NCBI GenBank assembly: GCA_021736505.1
Contig: JAIPFU010000018.1
Span: 1-18,753, forward strand
Source of the DNA: Spirochaetia bacterium
GTDB taxonomy: Bacteria; Spirochaetota; Spirochaetia; PWKH01
Reading direction: 5' to 3'
Length of the DNA stretch: 18,753 nt
In this document: piece by piece, positions 7,255 through 13,967 of the stretch
Layout: the number at the start of each line of letters is the position of its first letter
Numbering within the stretch: the first letter of the stretch is position 1
Notes under the pieces: generated by a model
Databases searched by the model: none
Seen by the model: only the letters and a program-made list of their open reading frames with translations
What the model was told of the DNA's origin: nothing
Position numbers and translations under genes: made by a program

Positions 7255-7546
7255 ATGAACAACCCGTGGATTGATTTACCTGCACAGACTCCTTATGTGT
7301 TAGAAATTGATTCTCATATTATAAGAGAAATGGATATTAGGTATAATGAAAAAAAGTTTGAAGTTGCCCTTGATTTGATACCAGAACCATAAATTGGTAA
7401 CGTTAAAGCACCGATATTATTACTTTCGAAAATCCTGGAGTAGATAGAAATGATATTAAGATGAAAAAAAATTAAAAAAATTTTCATCAAAAGACTGGGG
7501 ATTGATCAATTCTAATTATTTTAAAAATTCCAAGAAAGTAGAATAA
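7255..7546 (+). pseudogene. Decayed gene with internal stop and frameshifts
   Basis: A good ribosome-binding site (AGGAGA, 7241-7246) precedes ATG 7255. The frame starts MNNPWIDLPAQTPYVLEID and runs 45 codons to TAA 7390-7392. The same frame continues sensibly past the stop (IGNVKAPILLLS). Near 7430 a one-base shift gives ENPGVDRNDIKMKK, ending at TAA 7473-7475. After an A-run, a third frame gives FSSKDWGLINSNYFKNSKK (7481-7546). The series 'PEP-x-IGNxxAPIxLLxxNPG' resembles a bacterial family of unknown or uracil-DNA-glycosylase-like proteins carrying a GNPxAPxxLLxxNPGF segment; this is from memory and needs a search. One stop plus two frame changes make this a pseudogene rather than a short gene. 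It points away from the 335-aa gene. Confidence 0.65.
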
Positions 7547-7599
7547 AAGCCTATGGTTTTAATTTTAATTGAAAAGTAAATTCTTTCCGTTTCAATTTT

Positions 7600-7956
7600 C
7601 TAAGAATTAGGTTTTGAAGATTCTATAAAGTGTTCTTTTATAATATTTTCAATATCTTTATCAATAGCTAATTTCAGTTTGTGCTTAATACTCAATAGTT
7701 CCTGATATTTATCAAAGTTTTTCCATTCTTCATCATCAAAAAATAATTGATATGGTTTTAGACCAACAGCATAAGATATTTTTTGAAGAGTATTAGCTGA
7801 TGGGAATTTTCTAGCAATTTCTATTTCTCCTATATAATTAGTGGAAACTTCACTTAGTTCTGCAAGTTTCTGCTGGGATAAACCTAAATCATTTCTTACT
7901 TTCTTGATGTTCTTTCCAAGAATCAATTGAATAGTTGGAATTTCTTTTTTTGCCAT
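7600..7956 (-). CDS. XRE-family (Cro/CI-type) transcriptional regulator
   Basis: This 118-residue DNA-binding protein has an N-terminal helix-turn-helix at about residues 14-68. It runs from LGKNIKKVRNDLGLSQQKLA, through a recognition helix with STNYIGEIE, to PSANTLQKISYAVGL. The C-terminal 45 residues are helical and charged and probably mediate dimerisation. The first ATG is the only sensible start. No Shine-Dalgarno sequence precedes it, and a CATAAT -10 box ends only 5 bases before the ATG, so the mRNA may be leaderless. The gene is divergent from the secreted-protein gene at 8109; the shared intergenic region carries overlapping promoters and repeated half-sites, so autoregulation and control of that gene are likely. 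It is a typical element or phage-type repressor. Confidence 0.9.
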   Translation of the reverse strand: MAKKEIPTIQLILGKNIKKVRNDLGLSQQKLAELSEVSTNYIGEIEIARKFPSANTLQKISYAVGLKPYQLFFDDEEWKNFDKYQELLSIKHKLKLAIDKDIENIIKEHFIESSKPNS

Positions 7957-8020
7957 ATTAGATTATGGCTTTGAGATGGGGTTATTGACAACACACTTAA
8001 AGACATAATATACTATGGCT
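7952..8020. promoter_or_regulatory. Overlapping divergent promoters with operator-like half-sites
   Basis: Rightward promoter: TTGACA (7985-7990), 18-base spacer, TATACT (8009-8014). Leftward promoter: TTGTCA (complement of 7986-7991), 18-base spacer, CATAAT (complement of 7962-7967). The two -35 boxes occupy the same bases. GCCATA (7952-7957) and TATGGC (7964-7969) form an inverted repeat that covers the leftward -10 box and the regulator's start codon. A third half-site, TATGGCT (8014-8020), abuts the rightward -10 and is exactly 50 bases from the matching TATGGCT at 7964-7970. This is what an autorepressed XRE switch would look like. Confidence 0.6.
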
Positions 8021-8050
8021 AATAGAATGTTTTTACCCGGTAATAAAATT

Positions 8051-8065
8051 ACATTTATAAAATGT
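8051..8065 (+). repeat. Palindrome in the 5' leader of the secreted-protein gene
   Basis: ACATTT-ATA-AAATGT is a perfect 6-bp inverted repeat between the rightward promoter and the ribosome-binding site GGAGG (8097-8101). It could be a second operator or an mRNA hairpin. It is AT-rich and weak as RNA. Confidence 0.35.
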
Positions 8066-8108
8066 GTAATGAATCCCGAAGGGATAAAAAAAACTTGGAG
8101 GTTTTTAA

Positions 8109-8624
8109 ATGAAAAAGGTTACTGTGTTAGTGGGACTTCTTTTTGTTTGTATGGGTAGTGTTATGGGTGAAATTATTGTTACAACACCAAAAGAAGAAAG
8201 GGTATTGCTAAATAATGATGGAACTTATGAATTTCTTGATGATGAAAAATATTTAGAAGTTACACTTATTGACGTTTTTGAGCAAGGGGGGGACTGCTAT
8301 ATTCAATACGATGTAAAAAATATGGGGTATGGAACATTACACAATTACTCATTTTCAATTAGTATGTATGATGAAAATGATAGAGTTATTGAGAATGAAA
8401 CTTTAGATACTTTCAATGTTATAAACTTAGAATTAGGAATGACATACCAGGATCGGGAGTATATTTCTATTCCAAGAGTTAATCCTAAGGACATTAAGAA
8501 AATTGTGATTACACGTGTAAGAGAAGATAATTTTGTCATGAGAATGGTTCCAGAAAATGTTGAGTATTTTAACCTGATTAGAACAAAATCTAATTTAGAT
8601 GGTGTTTCTCTAGAAAAACCATAA
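8109..8624 (+). CDS. Secreted (periplasmic) hypothetical protein, 171 aa
   Basis: The N-terminus is a classical signal peptide: MKK, a hydrophobic core VTVLVGLLFVCMGSV, then a likely cut after MG near residue 20. There is no lipobox cysteine at the cut site. The mature part begins with a strand ending in LLNNDGTYEFL, a pattern common at the start of small exported proteins. It then has alternating strands (LEVTLIDVFEQGG, CYIQYDVKNMGYG, SFSISMYDENDRVI, IVITRV) that suggest an immunoglobulin-like beta sandwich similar to FxLYD-type exported domains. GGAGG (8097-8101), 7 bases before the ATG, supports the start. It is transcribed from the XRE-overlapping promoter. The family name is inferred from its shape, and function is unknown. 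Confidence 0.75.
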   Translation: MKKVTVLVGLLFVCMGSVMGEIIVTTPKEERVLLNNDGTYEFLDDEKYLEVTLIDVFEQGGDCYIQYDVKNMGYGTLHNYSFSISMYDENDRVIENETLDTFNVINLELGMTYQDREYISIPRVNPKDIKKIVITRVREDNFVMRMVPENVEYFNLIRTKSNLDGVSLEKP

Positions 8625-8832
8625 ATTCACCAAAAAACCCCAAATGGAATGTTTTAAAATACTGATGTTTAAATATATGTATAAGTCAGAAAATGGTTTT
8701 GTGACTCAGCTAAAATAGTATTTTTCATATTTTATTCAGGGGTTAAACAAGTTACGCATAGTAGTACAGATACAAAGGGAATATGGTGTATGTAATCAAG
8801 TTTCACAAACCATTTGGATTGGAGTGTAGAGA

Positions 8833-10080
8833 ATGAAAAAAATTATTGGAATTATTTGGATATCGATTTTTTTATTTACAGGTTGTACTACTATAGAATC
8901 TATGCTTTTTTCTTCACTAGAAGATAAAAAGAATGAAATTGCACAAATAGAAAATGATATACAAATTCTTTCAGATTATAATAAAATAGTAAGTACTTAC
9001 AAAAAGGCAAATCTTATAAGTTTTTTGTATAATGTGGAAAACCCAAATACTAAATCTATTGCAAACAAAAGACTCAAGGAAATAGCACTGCAAGAAGGGA
9101 ACCCTTGGTATTTGGATATTAACAAGAAAAAAGTCAGTATTTTTCCACAAGTCGAGGAATTAAAAATCCAAGAAGCTGTAAATGCTTTAGATTTGCAGAT
9201 TTTATTAGATTGGTATGAAGCAAATGCAGATAAAAGTCCTTATGATCAGAGATATTCTATTGCTGGAAGCAAAGAAGAACAAAAAGTCTTTACAACTGCA
9301 AAACAAATAGAAGAAAATCTGATAGATGAGGCTGTTAAAGCAAGAGATGAGTCAATAATAACATCATATTTTTCAACAAATCCTTATAAGAAATTAACAC
9401 AGAATCAAGCAGAATCTTTTAGAAAAAACGGATGGGAACAAGCAGAGGCAGATTGCTTAGAATCATACCACCAAGGAATTTTATTAGCAGAAGAAAAGGT
9501 TGTGTATGAACAAGCAATAGAACAACAGAACCCAAGTATATACACTAGTAAATATCCTAATGGTAGCTTTGATACTTCAAATATTCCAGATGATGTAGTT
9601 GGCAGAGCATTTGAAACAGCTCTGGAATCTGTAGAAAATGCAAAAGAGTTTTTAGAAAATTTTGAAAATAGCAAATACCATGAAGAAATAAGAAAATTCA
9701 TACTTAGAGAAGAATGGTTTAAATCTGATACATATAAGAATGCTTTAGAGAATATTCCAGAAGAAATGCTGGAAGCAGAAGTTATGATCCGTGAAGGGAT
9801 TGTAGATGTTGAAGCAAGCTTTAGAGAGTTTTTTATTGATAGAGCACCAATTACTGATTGTGAATTTGATATTAAAGATAAGAATATTACGGTTAAGATT
9901 GAAGGTACAGAATCTCAAAAATTTACTATCATTATGAATATGCTATATAGAGCTGCTTACGGAGGGATGATGTATGTTGATACAATTGAGGTTCGTCAAT
10001 CTTGGCTTAAAAGAGAACAATATCGAACTTTTAATGAAAAGTATTCAGCAATTTGTGCAATTAATTTAATGTTCCTTTAG
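8833..10080 (+). CDS. Large lipoprotein of unknown function, 415 aa
   Basis: A lipoprotein signal peptide is clear: MKKIIGIIWISIFLFTGC, with lipobox FTGC and lipid-carrying Cys18. The mature protein is highly charged and largely helical. It has many Glu/Lys/Asn heptad-like stretches (about residues 30-60, 195-230, 255-330), followed by a beta-rich C-terminal portion from about residue 335. It would be anchored in a membrane facing the periplasm or surface. GGAG (8821-8824), 8 bases before the ATG, supports the start. It lies 208 bases after the secreted-protein gene in the same direction, and no strong promoter or terminator is visible between them, so co-transcription is possible. No enzyme motif is seen and I do not recognise the family. 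Confidence 0.75.
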   Translation: MKKIIGIIWISIFLFTGCTTIESMLFSSLEDKKNEIAQIENDIQILSDYNKIVSTYKKANLISFLYNVENPNTKSIANKRLKEIALQEGNPWYLDINKKKVSIFPQVEELKIQEAVNALDLQILLDWYEANADKSPYDQRYSIAGSKEEQKVFTTAKQIEENLIDEAVKARDESIITSYFSTNPYKKLTQNQAESFRKNGWEQAEADCLESYHQGILLAEEKVVYEQAIEQQNPSIYTSKYPNGSFDTSNIPDDVVGRAFETALESVENAKEFLENFENSKYHEEIRKFILREEWFKSDTYKNALENIPEEMLEAEVMIREGIVDVEASFREFFIDRAPITDCEFDIKDKNITVKIEGTESQKFTIIMNMLYRAAYGGMMYVDTIEVRQSWLKREQYRTFNEKYSAICAINLMFL

Positions 10081-10214
10081 TGTAATTACTCAATGAATTT
10101 CATCCTAAAAAAGCACTAACAAAGATAATAGACTAATCTCTTTAATTTTTATAGAAAAAATGTTCAGGGACCTCTCATATTGTAATTTTTAATTGATTAT
10201 AAAAAAATATCTTG

Positions 10215-10406
10215 CTAAATACCAAGTTTTTCAGAAACAAAACTCAATTGATTTTTCACATCTAGAAGTAAAAGACTGGTTCCTTTTGGCAGTGGTTCTT
10301 CTTACATATGATCAAGCAAATCACTTAATGCTGATACTCGAGAAATGGTTGATTCCAATTCATCAACAATCTCATTCAATATTTCGTTGTGTGTATTCAT
10401 TTTCAT
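10215..10406 (-). pseudogene. Small gene interrupted by one in-frame stop
   Basis: On the minus strand, GAGAGG (10415-10420) sits 8 bases before ATG 10406. The frame gives 34 codons (MKMNTHNEILNEIVDELEST, then a helical SRVSALSDLLDHM) to a TAA at 10302-10304. It then continues without a break for 28 more codons, EEPLPKGTSLLLLDVKNQLS and onward, to TAG at 10215. The continuous sense on both sides of one TAA suggests a gene of about 63 codons broken by a point mutation. It could also be a genuine 34-residue peptide. I do not recognise it. The open frame on the opposite strand here is a shadow. Confidence 0.5.
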
Positions 10407-10740
10407 TCAATTATCCTCTCAACTACAAGTATTGGTAGCAATCTACGGACATAGTTACTGATCTTTAAGAAAAATTCCATACCACTCTATTATAAGAACA
10501 CAGCAATATAATTTCATTAACACATAAATGGTTTCCCTTAAGGGAAAAACTATGGTACCATATATTATAGTATGAAATATTCTTTGTTAGTTTTTATTTT
10601 TTTACATTTATTTTTATTGATAAATCAGAGGGTAATAGGGATATAACTACTTTAGTAATTATCAACTTAACAAAGTAATCTAAAATTTATATATAGCAAT
10701 GAATTAACGTGATATTAAAATAATTCAATGAGGTAAAGCA
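10407..10740. other. Gap with two adjacent palindromes
   Basis: This upstream region of the nuclease-like gene holds two perfect palindromes close together: TTTCCCTTAAGGGAAA (10532-10547) and TATGGTACCATA (10551-10562). Next comes a possible tiny hydrophobic peptide (10572-10646), then about 90 bases of very AT-rich sequence. The palindromes look like paired operators. I cannot pick out a convincing promoter. Confidence 0.5.
10572..10646 (+). CDS. Possible tiny hydrophobic peptide, 24 aa
   Basis: ATG 10572 opens a 24-codon frame that is almost all hydrophobic (SLLVFIFLHLFLLI core) with a basic NQR tail. It resembles a lone transmembrane helix or a truncated signal peptide. No Shine-Dalgarno sequence is visible. 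Thirteen bases around the start (10563-10575, TATTATAGTATGA) are identical to those at the rep start (463-475). Small membrane toxins look like this, but so do random AT-rich frames, so support is weak. Confidence 0.25.
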   Translation: MKYSLLVFIFLHLFLLINQRVIGI

Positions 10741-12195
10741 ATGGTCAAAAAAAAGGATATTAAACTGATTGGAATGTCTTTAGATAAGTTTAAAAAATTG
10801 CTTAAGTCTGATACCAAAGAAAGAAAAATAATTGTCAGAAAGGCTCATTTGATTCCTACGGACAAGAAACTTGACGAATTGAGTCTTGCATCAGTTTTCC
10901 TAGCTTCTCTAACCATGGTAAAGGAATTCAAGGATCAATTCTGTCGAGAGATTAACCTTTCTAGGGTTGGTTCCCTGATAGCATATACTGAAGTTTCTTT
11001 TCCACAGCTTGAAATCTATAATGATGATAACGTTAAAAAAGGTCCACTACGAGTTGATGGTTTACTTCTACAGATTGTTGGTGGAAAAATCAAGGACGGT
11101 GCTTTGTTTGAAATGAAAATGGGTTCCCAAGAGATCCAAAGCAAACAGATAAATGCTTATTTGGAAATAGCGAAAAGATTGGAAATTCCAAGATTGATTT
11201 CGATTTCAAACCAGTTTGTTCCTACTCCTACAGACTATCCCATAGAAGTACAGCGAAATAATTTTGTATCCTTATATCACTTCTCCTGGAGATATGTTGT
11301 TGCATTAGGTAGCATTCTTTTAACTGATAACGACCTTAATATCAGTGATCCTGATCAGGTTCTCATCATGAATGAAGTTATGACGTTCTTGCAACATCCT
11401 AATGCTGCTGTGAATACATTCGATAAAATGAGCAAGGCGTGGGTAGATGTGGTTAATGGATTACGAGCAAGGAAAGTATTTACAAAAGATAATCCACTTA
11501 TTTCTATGGCAGTACAGGATTGGATTCAAGAAGAACAGGATCTTGCATTAAAGATGAGTGACCAACTAGGAATCATGGTAGATTGCAACAAGAAACAGTA
11601 CAAGACTATGCAGGATCGTATCGAAGGTGAGAAAAAAAATATTATTGAGAATGGAATTCTTGAGTCCCAATTTAGAATAAAAGGAGCAGTTTCCACATTG
11701 TACGTGCAATCTTTATTAAAAGAACGAATGATAGTTTGTTATGTAGATATAAAAGCCCCTTTAGATAGAAAAAGCGCATCGGCAAGATTAAATTGGTTAA
11801 AACGTCAGATTGATAAGTGTAAATCAAACAATGATAAATTGTTTTCAACCATAGAATCAAATCTTTGGATTAAAGTTATTGTTAAAGGAAGGAAAGTAAA
11901 CTACAAGGAATTGTTGGTTGATTACGACTTACTCATTGAAGAAGCAGATAAAAATAAATGTGATGTAAGAAAAATAAAAATCAGTTATGAAAATGAACTT
12001 GCTGGTAGATTTACCCAAAACAAAAAGTTTATTGAAGAATACGAGAAAATGATAATTATGTTTTACAGTGTCTTAGTACAAAATTTAAAGAATTGGGAAG
12101 GAGCTCCTCCAAAAATGAATGCTCGAGAAATCGTTGAAGAAGAGTATGAGCCCCTCCAAGACGATAGTAGTCTTAAAGATATGGGAGAAGATTAA
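10741..12195 (+). CDS. PD-(D/E)XK nuclease-like protein, 484 aa
   Basis: The N-terminal domain shows a PD-(D/E)XK restriction-fold core: LRVDGLLLQ with Asp106, then ALFEMKMGSQ with Glu124 and Lys126, then Gln136 in a QINAYLEIAK helix. Glu84 lies on an upstream strand. After it come a SISNQFV strand and a YHFSWRYVV element, then a helical region (DPDQVLIMNEVMTFL). I recall this series from a widespread family of uncharacterised proteins with a VEVKxGxxxLxxxQ core, often annotated hypothetical or 'stress response'. The C-terminal half (about 260-484) is helical and charged and ends in an acidic tail. TGAGG (10729-10733) supports the start. The gene is monocistronic. The nuclease fold is well supported; the substrate is unknown. 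A defence effector is a reasonable but unproven reading. Confidence 0.72.
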   Translation: MVKKKDIKLIGMSLDKFKKLLKSDTKERKIIVRKAHLIPTDKKLDELSLASVFLASLTMVKEFKDQFCREINLSRVGSLIAYTEVSFPQLEIYNDDNVKKGPLRVDGLLLQIVGGKIKDGALFEMKMGSQEIQSKQINAYLEIAKRLEIPRLISISNQFVPTPTDYPIEVQRNNFVSLYHFSWRYVVALGSILLTDNDLNISDPDQVLIMNEVMTFLQHPNAAVNTFDKMSKAWVDVVNGLRARKVFTKDNPLISMAVQDWIQEEQDLALKMSDQLGIMVDCNKKQYKTMQDRIEGEKKNIIENGILESQFRIKGAVSTLYVQSLLKERMIVCYVDIKAPLDRKSASARLNWLKRQIDKCKSNNDKLFSTIESNLWIKVIVKGRKVNYKELLVDYDLLIEEADKNKCDVRKIKISYENELAGRFTQNKKFIEEYEKMIIMFYSVLVQNLKNWEGAPPKMNAREIVEEEYEPLQDDSSLKDMGED

Positions 12196-12386
12196 TTTCA
12201 ACGGTATAACTTACTGCATATTATTGATTAAAAAATTGACAATCTATCTTTATTAGATCATTAGAAATTTTGGATTTTTTTATCGTTCTTATTAATATAA
12301 TGACTGCTGAAAAAAGTTATATTTTATAGAATTAATGACAGACCGTAGGGTAAAAATTGTATGAATGACGCAGTGATTCCTGCAAA

Positions 12387-12404
12387 ACCTGTTCACTAGC
12401 AGGT
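12387..12404 (-). terminator. Weak terminator of the P-loop gene
   Basis: On the minus strand, ACCTG and CAGGT form a 5-bp stem with an 8-base loop, followed by TTTTG. It lies 16 bases past the stop codon at 12420. The stem is short, so confidence is modest. Confidence 0.4.
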
Positions 12405-12419
12405 AAATTCCTGTTAGAT

Positions 12420-12902
12420 TTATGATTTTGAAAGTGTTTTTTCTATATGATCAATGATATCCTTATTTCCCATATTTATCCAAGCACCGTTAAATGCTGT
12501 AATCGGAACATCTTTAATAACCCATTCTGGAACTGATAAAATCAGTTTACCTCGGAAATGAGTTTTTTTATCATTTATATCAATGAGGAATTGGAATATG
12601 TCAGGATTTAAGAAAAAATCTTGAGTACGTTCCGTGAGAAAATAAACCCCTTCAGGGAACTGTTCCATATTTTCTTTCAGTATTTCTAATAGTACTTCTG
12701 GTTCATAAACACATTTTTCAGTATTCATAACTGGTTTGATATTTCTTTTTTTTAGTATTTTTTTTATTTCTGTTTTTTTACCTATACCACTGTTTCCAGT
12801 TAGTATGAAAATATGTTCATTAGAATTATCAAGAAACAGTTCTACCATTTCTGCAGAATATGTTACAGCATCAACTCCAGTAAGTACCTGCATTTTATTC
12901 AT
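12420..12902 (-). CDS. Small P-loop NTPase-like protein, 160 aa
   Basis: A Walker A motif is clear at about residues 36-44 (GNSGIGKKT), at the end of a hydrophobic strand (HIFILTG). A candidate Walker B strand is GVYFLTERTQ (about 85-94), where an acidic residue follows the strand but the usual DE pair is absent. A further strand (GKLILSVPEW) and the C-terminal helix complete a minimal alpha/beta P-loop fold without lid or sensor elements. It could bind a nucleotide as a kinase-like or AAA-derived fragment. AAGG at 12911-12914 supports the start. The gene lies 14 bases after a small interrupted frame (12917-13039), probably on the same transcript from the TATAAT promoter at 13073-13078. Substrate and role are unknown. 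Confidence 0.65.
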   Translation of the reverse strand: MNKMQVLTGVDAVTYSAEMVELFLDNSNEHIFILTGNSGIGKKTEIKKILKKRNIKPVMNTEKCVYEPEVLLEILKENMEQFPEGVYFLTERTQDFFLNPDIFQFLIDINDKKTHFRGKLILSVPEWVIKDVPITAFNGAWINMGNKDIIDHIEKTLSKS

Positions 12903-12916
12903 TCTTTAATCCTTTT

Positions 12917-13039
12917 CTAATTTAATGCTAAATCTCTATCAAATAGATTTTCCACTAGTCATCGAAAACCATCACCAGCAGCATCAAAGTTGAAATCTTT
13001 AAACATGGCAATGAATTGCTGGTATTTTGTTAAACCCAT
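12917..13039 (-). pseudogene. Small interrupted gene upstream of the P-loop gene
   Basis: From ATG 13039 on the minus strand, 26 codons (MGLTKYQQFIAMFKDFNFDA and onward) run to TGA at 12959-12961. The same frame goes on with LVENLFDRDLALN to TAG at 12917-12919. Both parts look protein-like, which suggests a 40-codon gene with one nonsense mutation, or a longer gene of which this is a remnant. It ends 14 bases before the P-loop gene start. I do not recognise it. Confidence 0.45.
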
Positions 13040-13072
13040 AATAATCTTTGCAGATTAAAATTTATTGTATAT

Positions 13073-13078
13073 ATTATA
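13073..13078 (-). promoter_or_regulatory. -10 box for the small interrupted gene and P-loop gene
   Basis: A perfect TATAAT on the minus strand lies 33 bases upstream of ATG 13039. The -35 position holds only GAGTAT, a weak match. A TTTACGTAAA palindrome (13085-13094) lies in the spacer and could bind a regulator. Confidence 0.45.
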
Positions 13079-13119
13079 ACATGATTTACGTAAAAATACT
13101 CTATTAGATATATAGCATT

Positions 13120-13206
13120 ACCTGAATTCAGGTCATTTTATTTTGAAGAGAAGAAAAATCAAGTAGAATCAGGGAGAAATCAATTAGAGGACGAATCGTC
13201 CTTTTT
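13120..13206 (+). ncRNA. Candidate small RNA of about 87 nt
   Basis: No rightward gene ends before the good terminator at 13188-13206, so something short must end there. A possible promoter (TTTACG 13085-13090, 18-base spacer, TATATA 13109-13114) would start RNA at about 13120. This is exactly the first base of a perfect 14-base palindrome, ACCTGAATTCAGGT (13120-13133). Between the 5' hairpin and the terminator lies a purine-rich, probably unpaired linker with GAAGAGAAG and AGGGAG. Hairpin, open linker and terminator is the usual build of a regulatory RNA. No family is recognised. Alternatively the palindrome is an operator and the terminator only blocks read-through. Confidence 0.4.
13188..13206 (+). 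terminator. Rho-independent terminator without an upstream gene
   Basis: AGGACG (13188-13193), loop AAT, CGTCCT (13197-13202), then four more T is a compact GC-containing hairpin followed by a T-run on the plus strand. It has no T-run on the minus strand, so it does not serve the leftward P-loop transcript. Confidence 0.65.
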
Positions 13207-13229
13207 GAGACATTTAAGACTGGATAAGA

Positions 13230-13259
13230 TTGACAATTCCCCAACCATCGGTGCTATTC
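13230..13259 (+). promoter_or_regulatory. Probable promoter of the HD / zinc-ribbon / nuclease operon
   Basis: TTGACA (13230-13235), an 18-base spacer and CTATTC (13254-13259) give a perfect -35 and a weak -10. The position is just after the orphan terminator and about 120 bases before the operon's first start codon. The long leader holds no recognised riboswitch. Confidence 0.4.
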
Positions 13260-13377
13260 CATATTCAAACTAATATTGCTATCATTCTGTGTCTCACTAT
13301 CTATATTTCTCAGTTTCAGTGTGGTAATATTTCTCTAAATTGCTAAACTTTTTTCCCCGCTAGGAGTATATAGTACT

Positions 13378-13953
13378 ATGAGTGTTTTACAGAGATATGA
13401 AGCCCTAAAGACCAAGGTCACCAACAGAGAATCTGAGTTCCAAACTCTTATCACCTTTATGGAAAAAAAGACCGCTTGGCTTACCTCCCCAGCTAGTTCT
13501 CGCTTCCATCTTAATAAGGAAGGTGGTCTTCTAGAACATTCTGTCAATGTTGCTGAGACCATGCTCAAAATTAAAGTTTCCATAGCCCCAGAGATAACAG
13601 ATGAAAGCTGTGTCATTGTCTCTCTACTTCATGACTTGGGCAAAGTGGGGATGCCTCAAAATCCTTATTACCTAGTTAATGAGCCATCTGAGAAACAACA
13701 AAGAGCTGGTTATAAACCTAATTATCCTTATAGAGCTAATAAAGATCTTGTGTATTTGAGTGTGCCTGTAAGAAGTCTATATCTTGCCCTACAATTTATT
13801 CATCTTACAGAAGAAGAGGTTCAAGCTATTGTTTATCATGATGGACAGTATGTAGATGATAATAAGTCTGTTGCTACTAAAGAAGAACCACTTACTCTGC
13901 TTTTACAGTATGCAGACTCTTGGAGTGGTTTTGAAATAGAAAAAGAGACTTAA
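13378..13953 (+). CDS. HD-domain metal-dependent phosphohydrolase, 191 aa
   Basis: The HD signature is complete: His54 in LLEHSVNVAE, His85-Asp86 in SLLHDLGKVG, His154-Asp155 in IVYHDGQY, and Asp180 in LQYADSWSGF. These residues hold one or two metal ions and hydrolyse phosphoester bonds, typically in nucleotides or nucleic-acid ends. The protein is a single compact domain about the size of HD proteins found on phages and islands, with no attached sensor or synthetase domain. AGGAG (13362-13366) lies 11 bases from the ATG, slightly far. It is the first gene of a tight operon, with the zinc-ribbon gene following after 14 bases. The substrate is unknown; cargo or defence-associated nucleotide turnover is one possibility. 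Confidence 0.85.
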   Translation: MSVLQRYEALKTKVTNRESEFQTLITFMEKKTAWLTSPASSRFHLNKEGGLLEHSVNVAETMLKIKVSIAPEITDESCVIVSLLHDLGKVGMPQNPYYLVNEPSEKQQRAGYKPNYPYRANKDLVYLSVPVRSLYLALQFIHLTEEEVQAIVYHDGQYVDDNKSVATKEEPLTLLLQYADSWSGFEIEKET

Positions 13954-13967
13954 GAGGATTAAGAACT

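Noticed and set aside
10193..10438. 81-codon plus-strand frame
   Set aside because: It has no ribosome-binding site, and the opposite strand carries a better small gene with a good Shine-Dalgarno sequence, so this is a shadow.
12379..12417. Three CCTG motifs resembling an attachment site or riboswitch core
   Set aside because: They are too short and irregular. The best explanation is the weak terminator of the leftward gene.
7255..13039. Altered genetic code (stop codons read as sense)
   Set aside because: The internal stops are of all three kinds and occur only in short or frameshifted frames. Large genes avoid all of them and use all three normally as ends.
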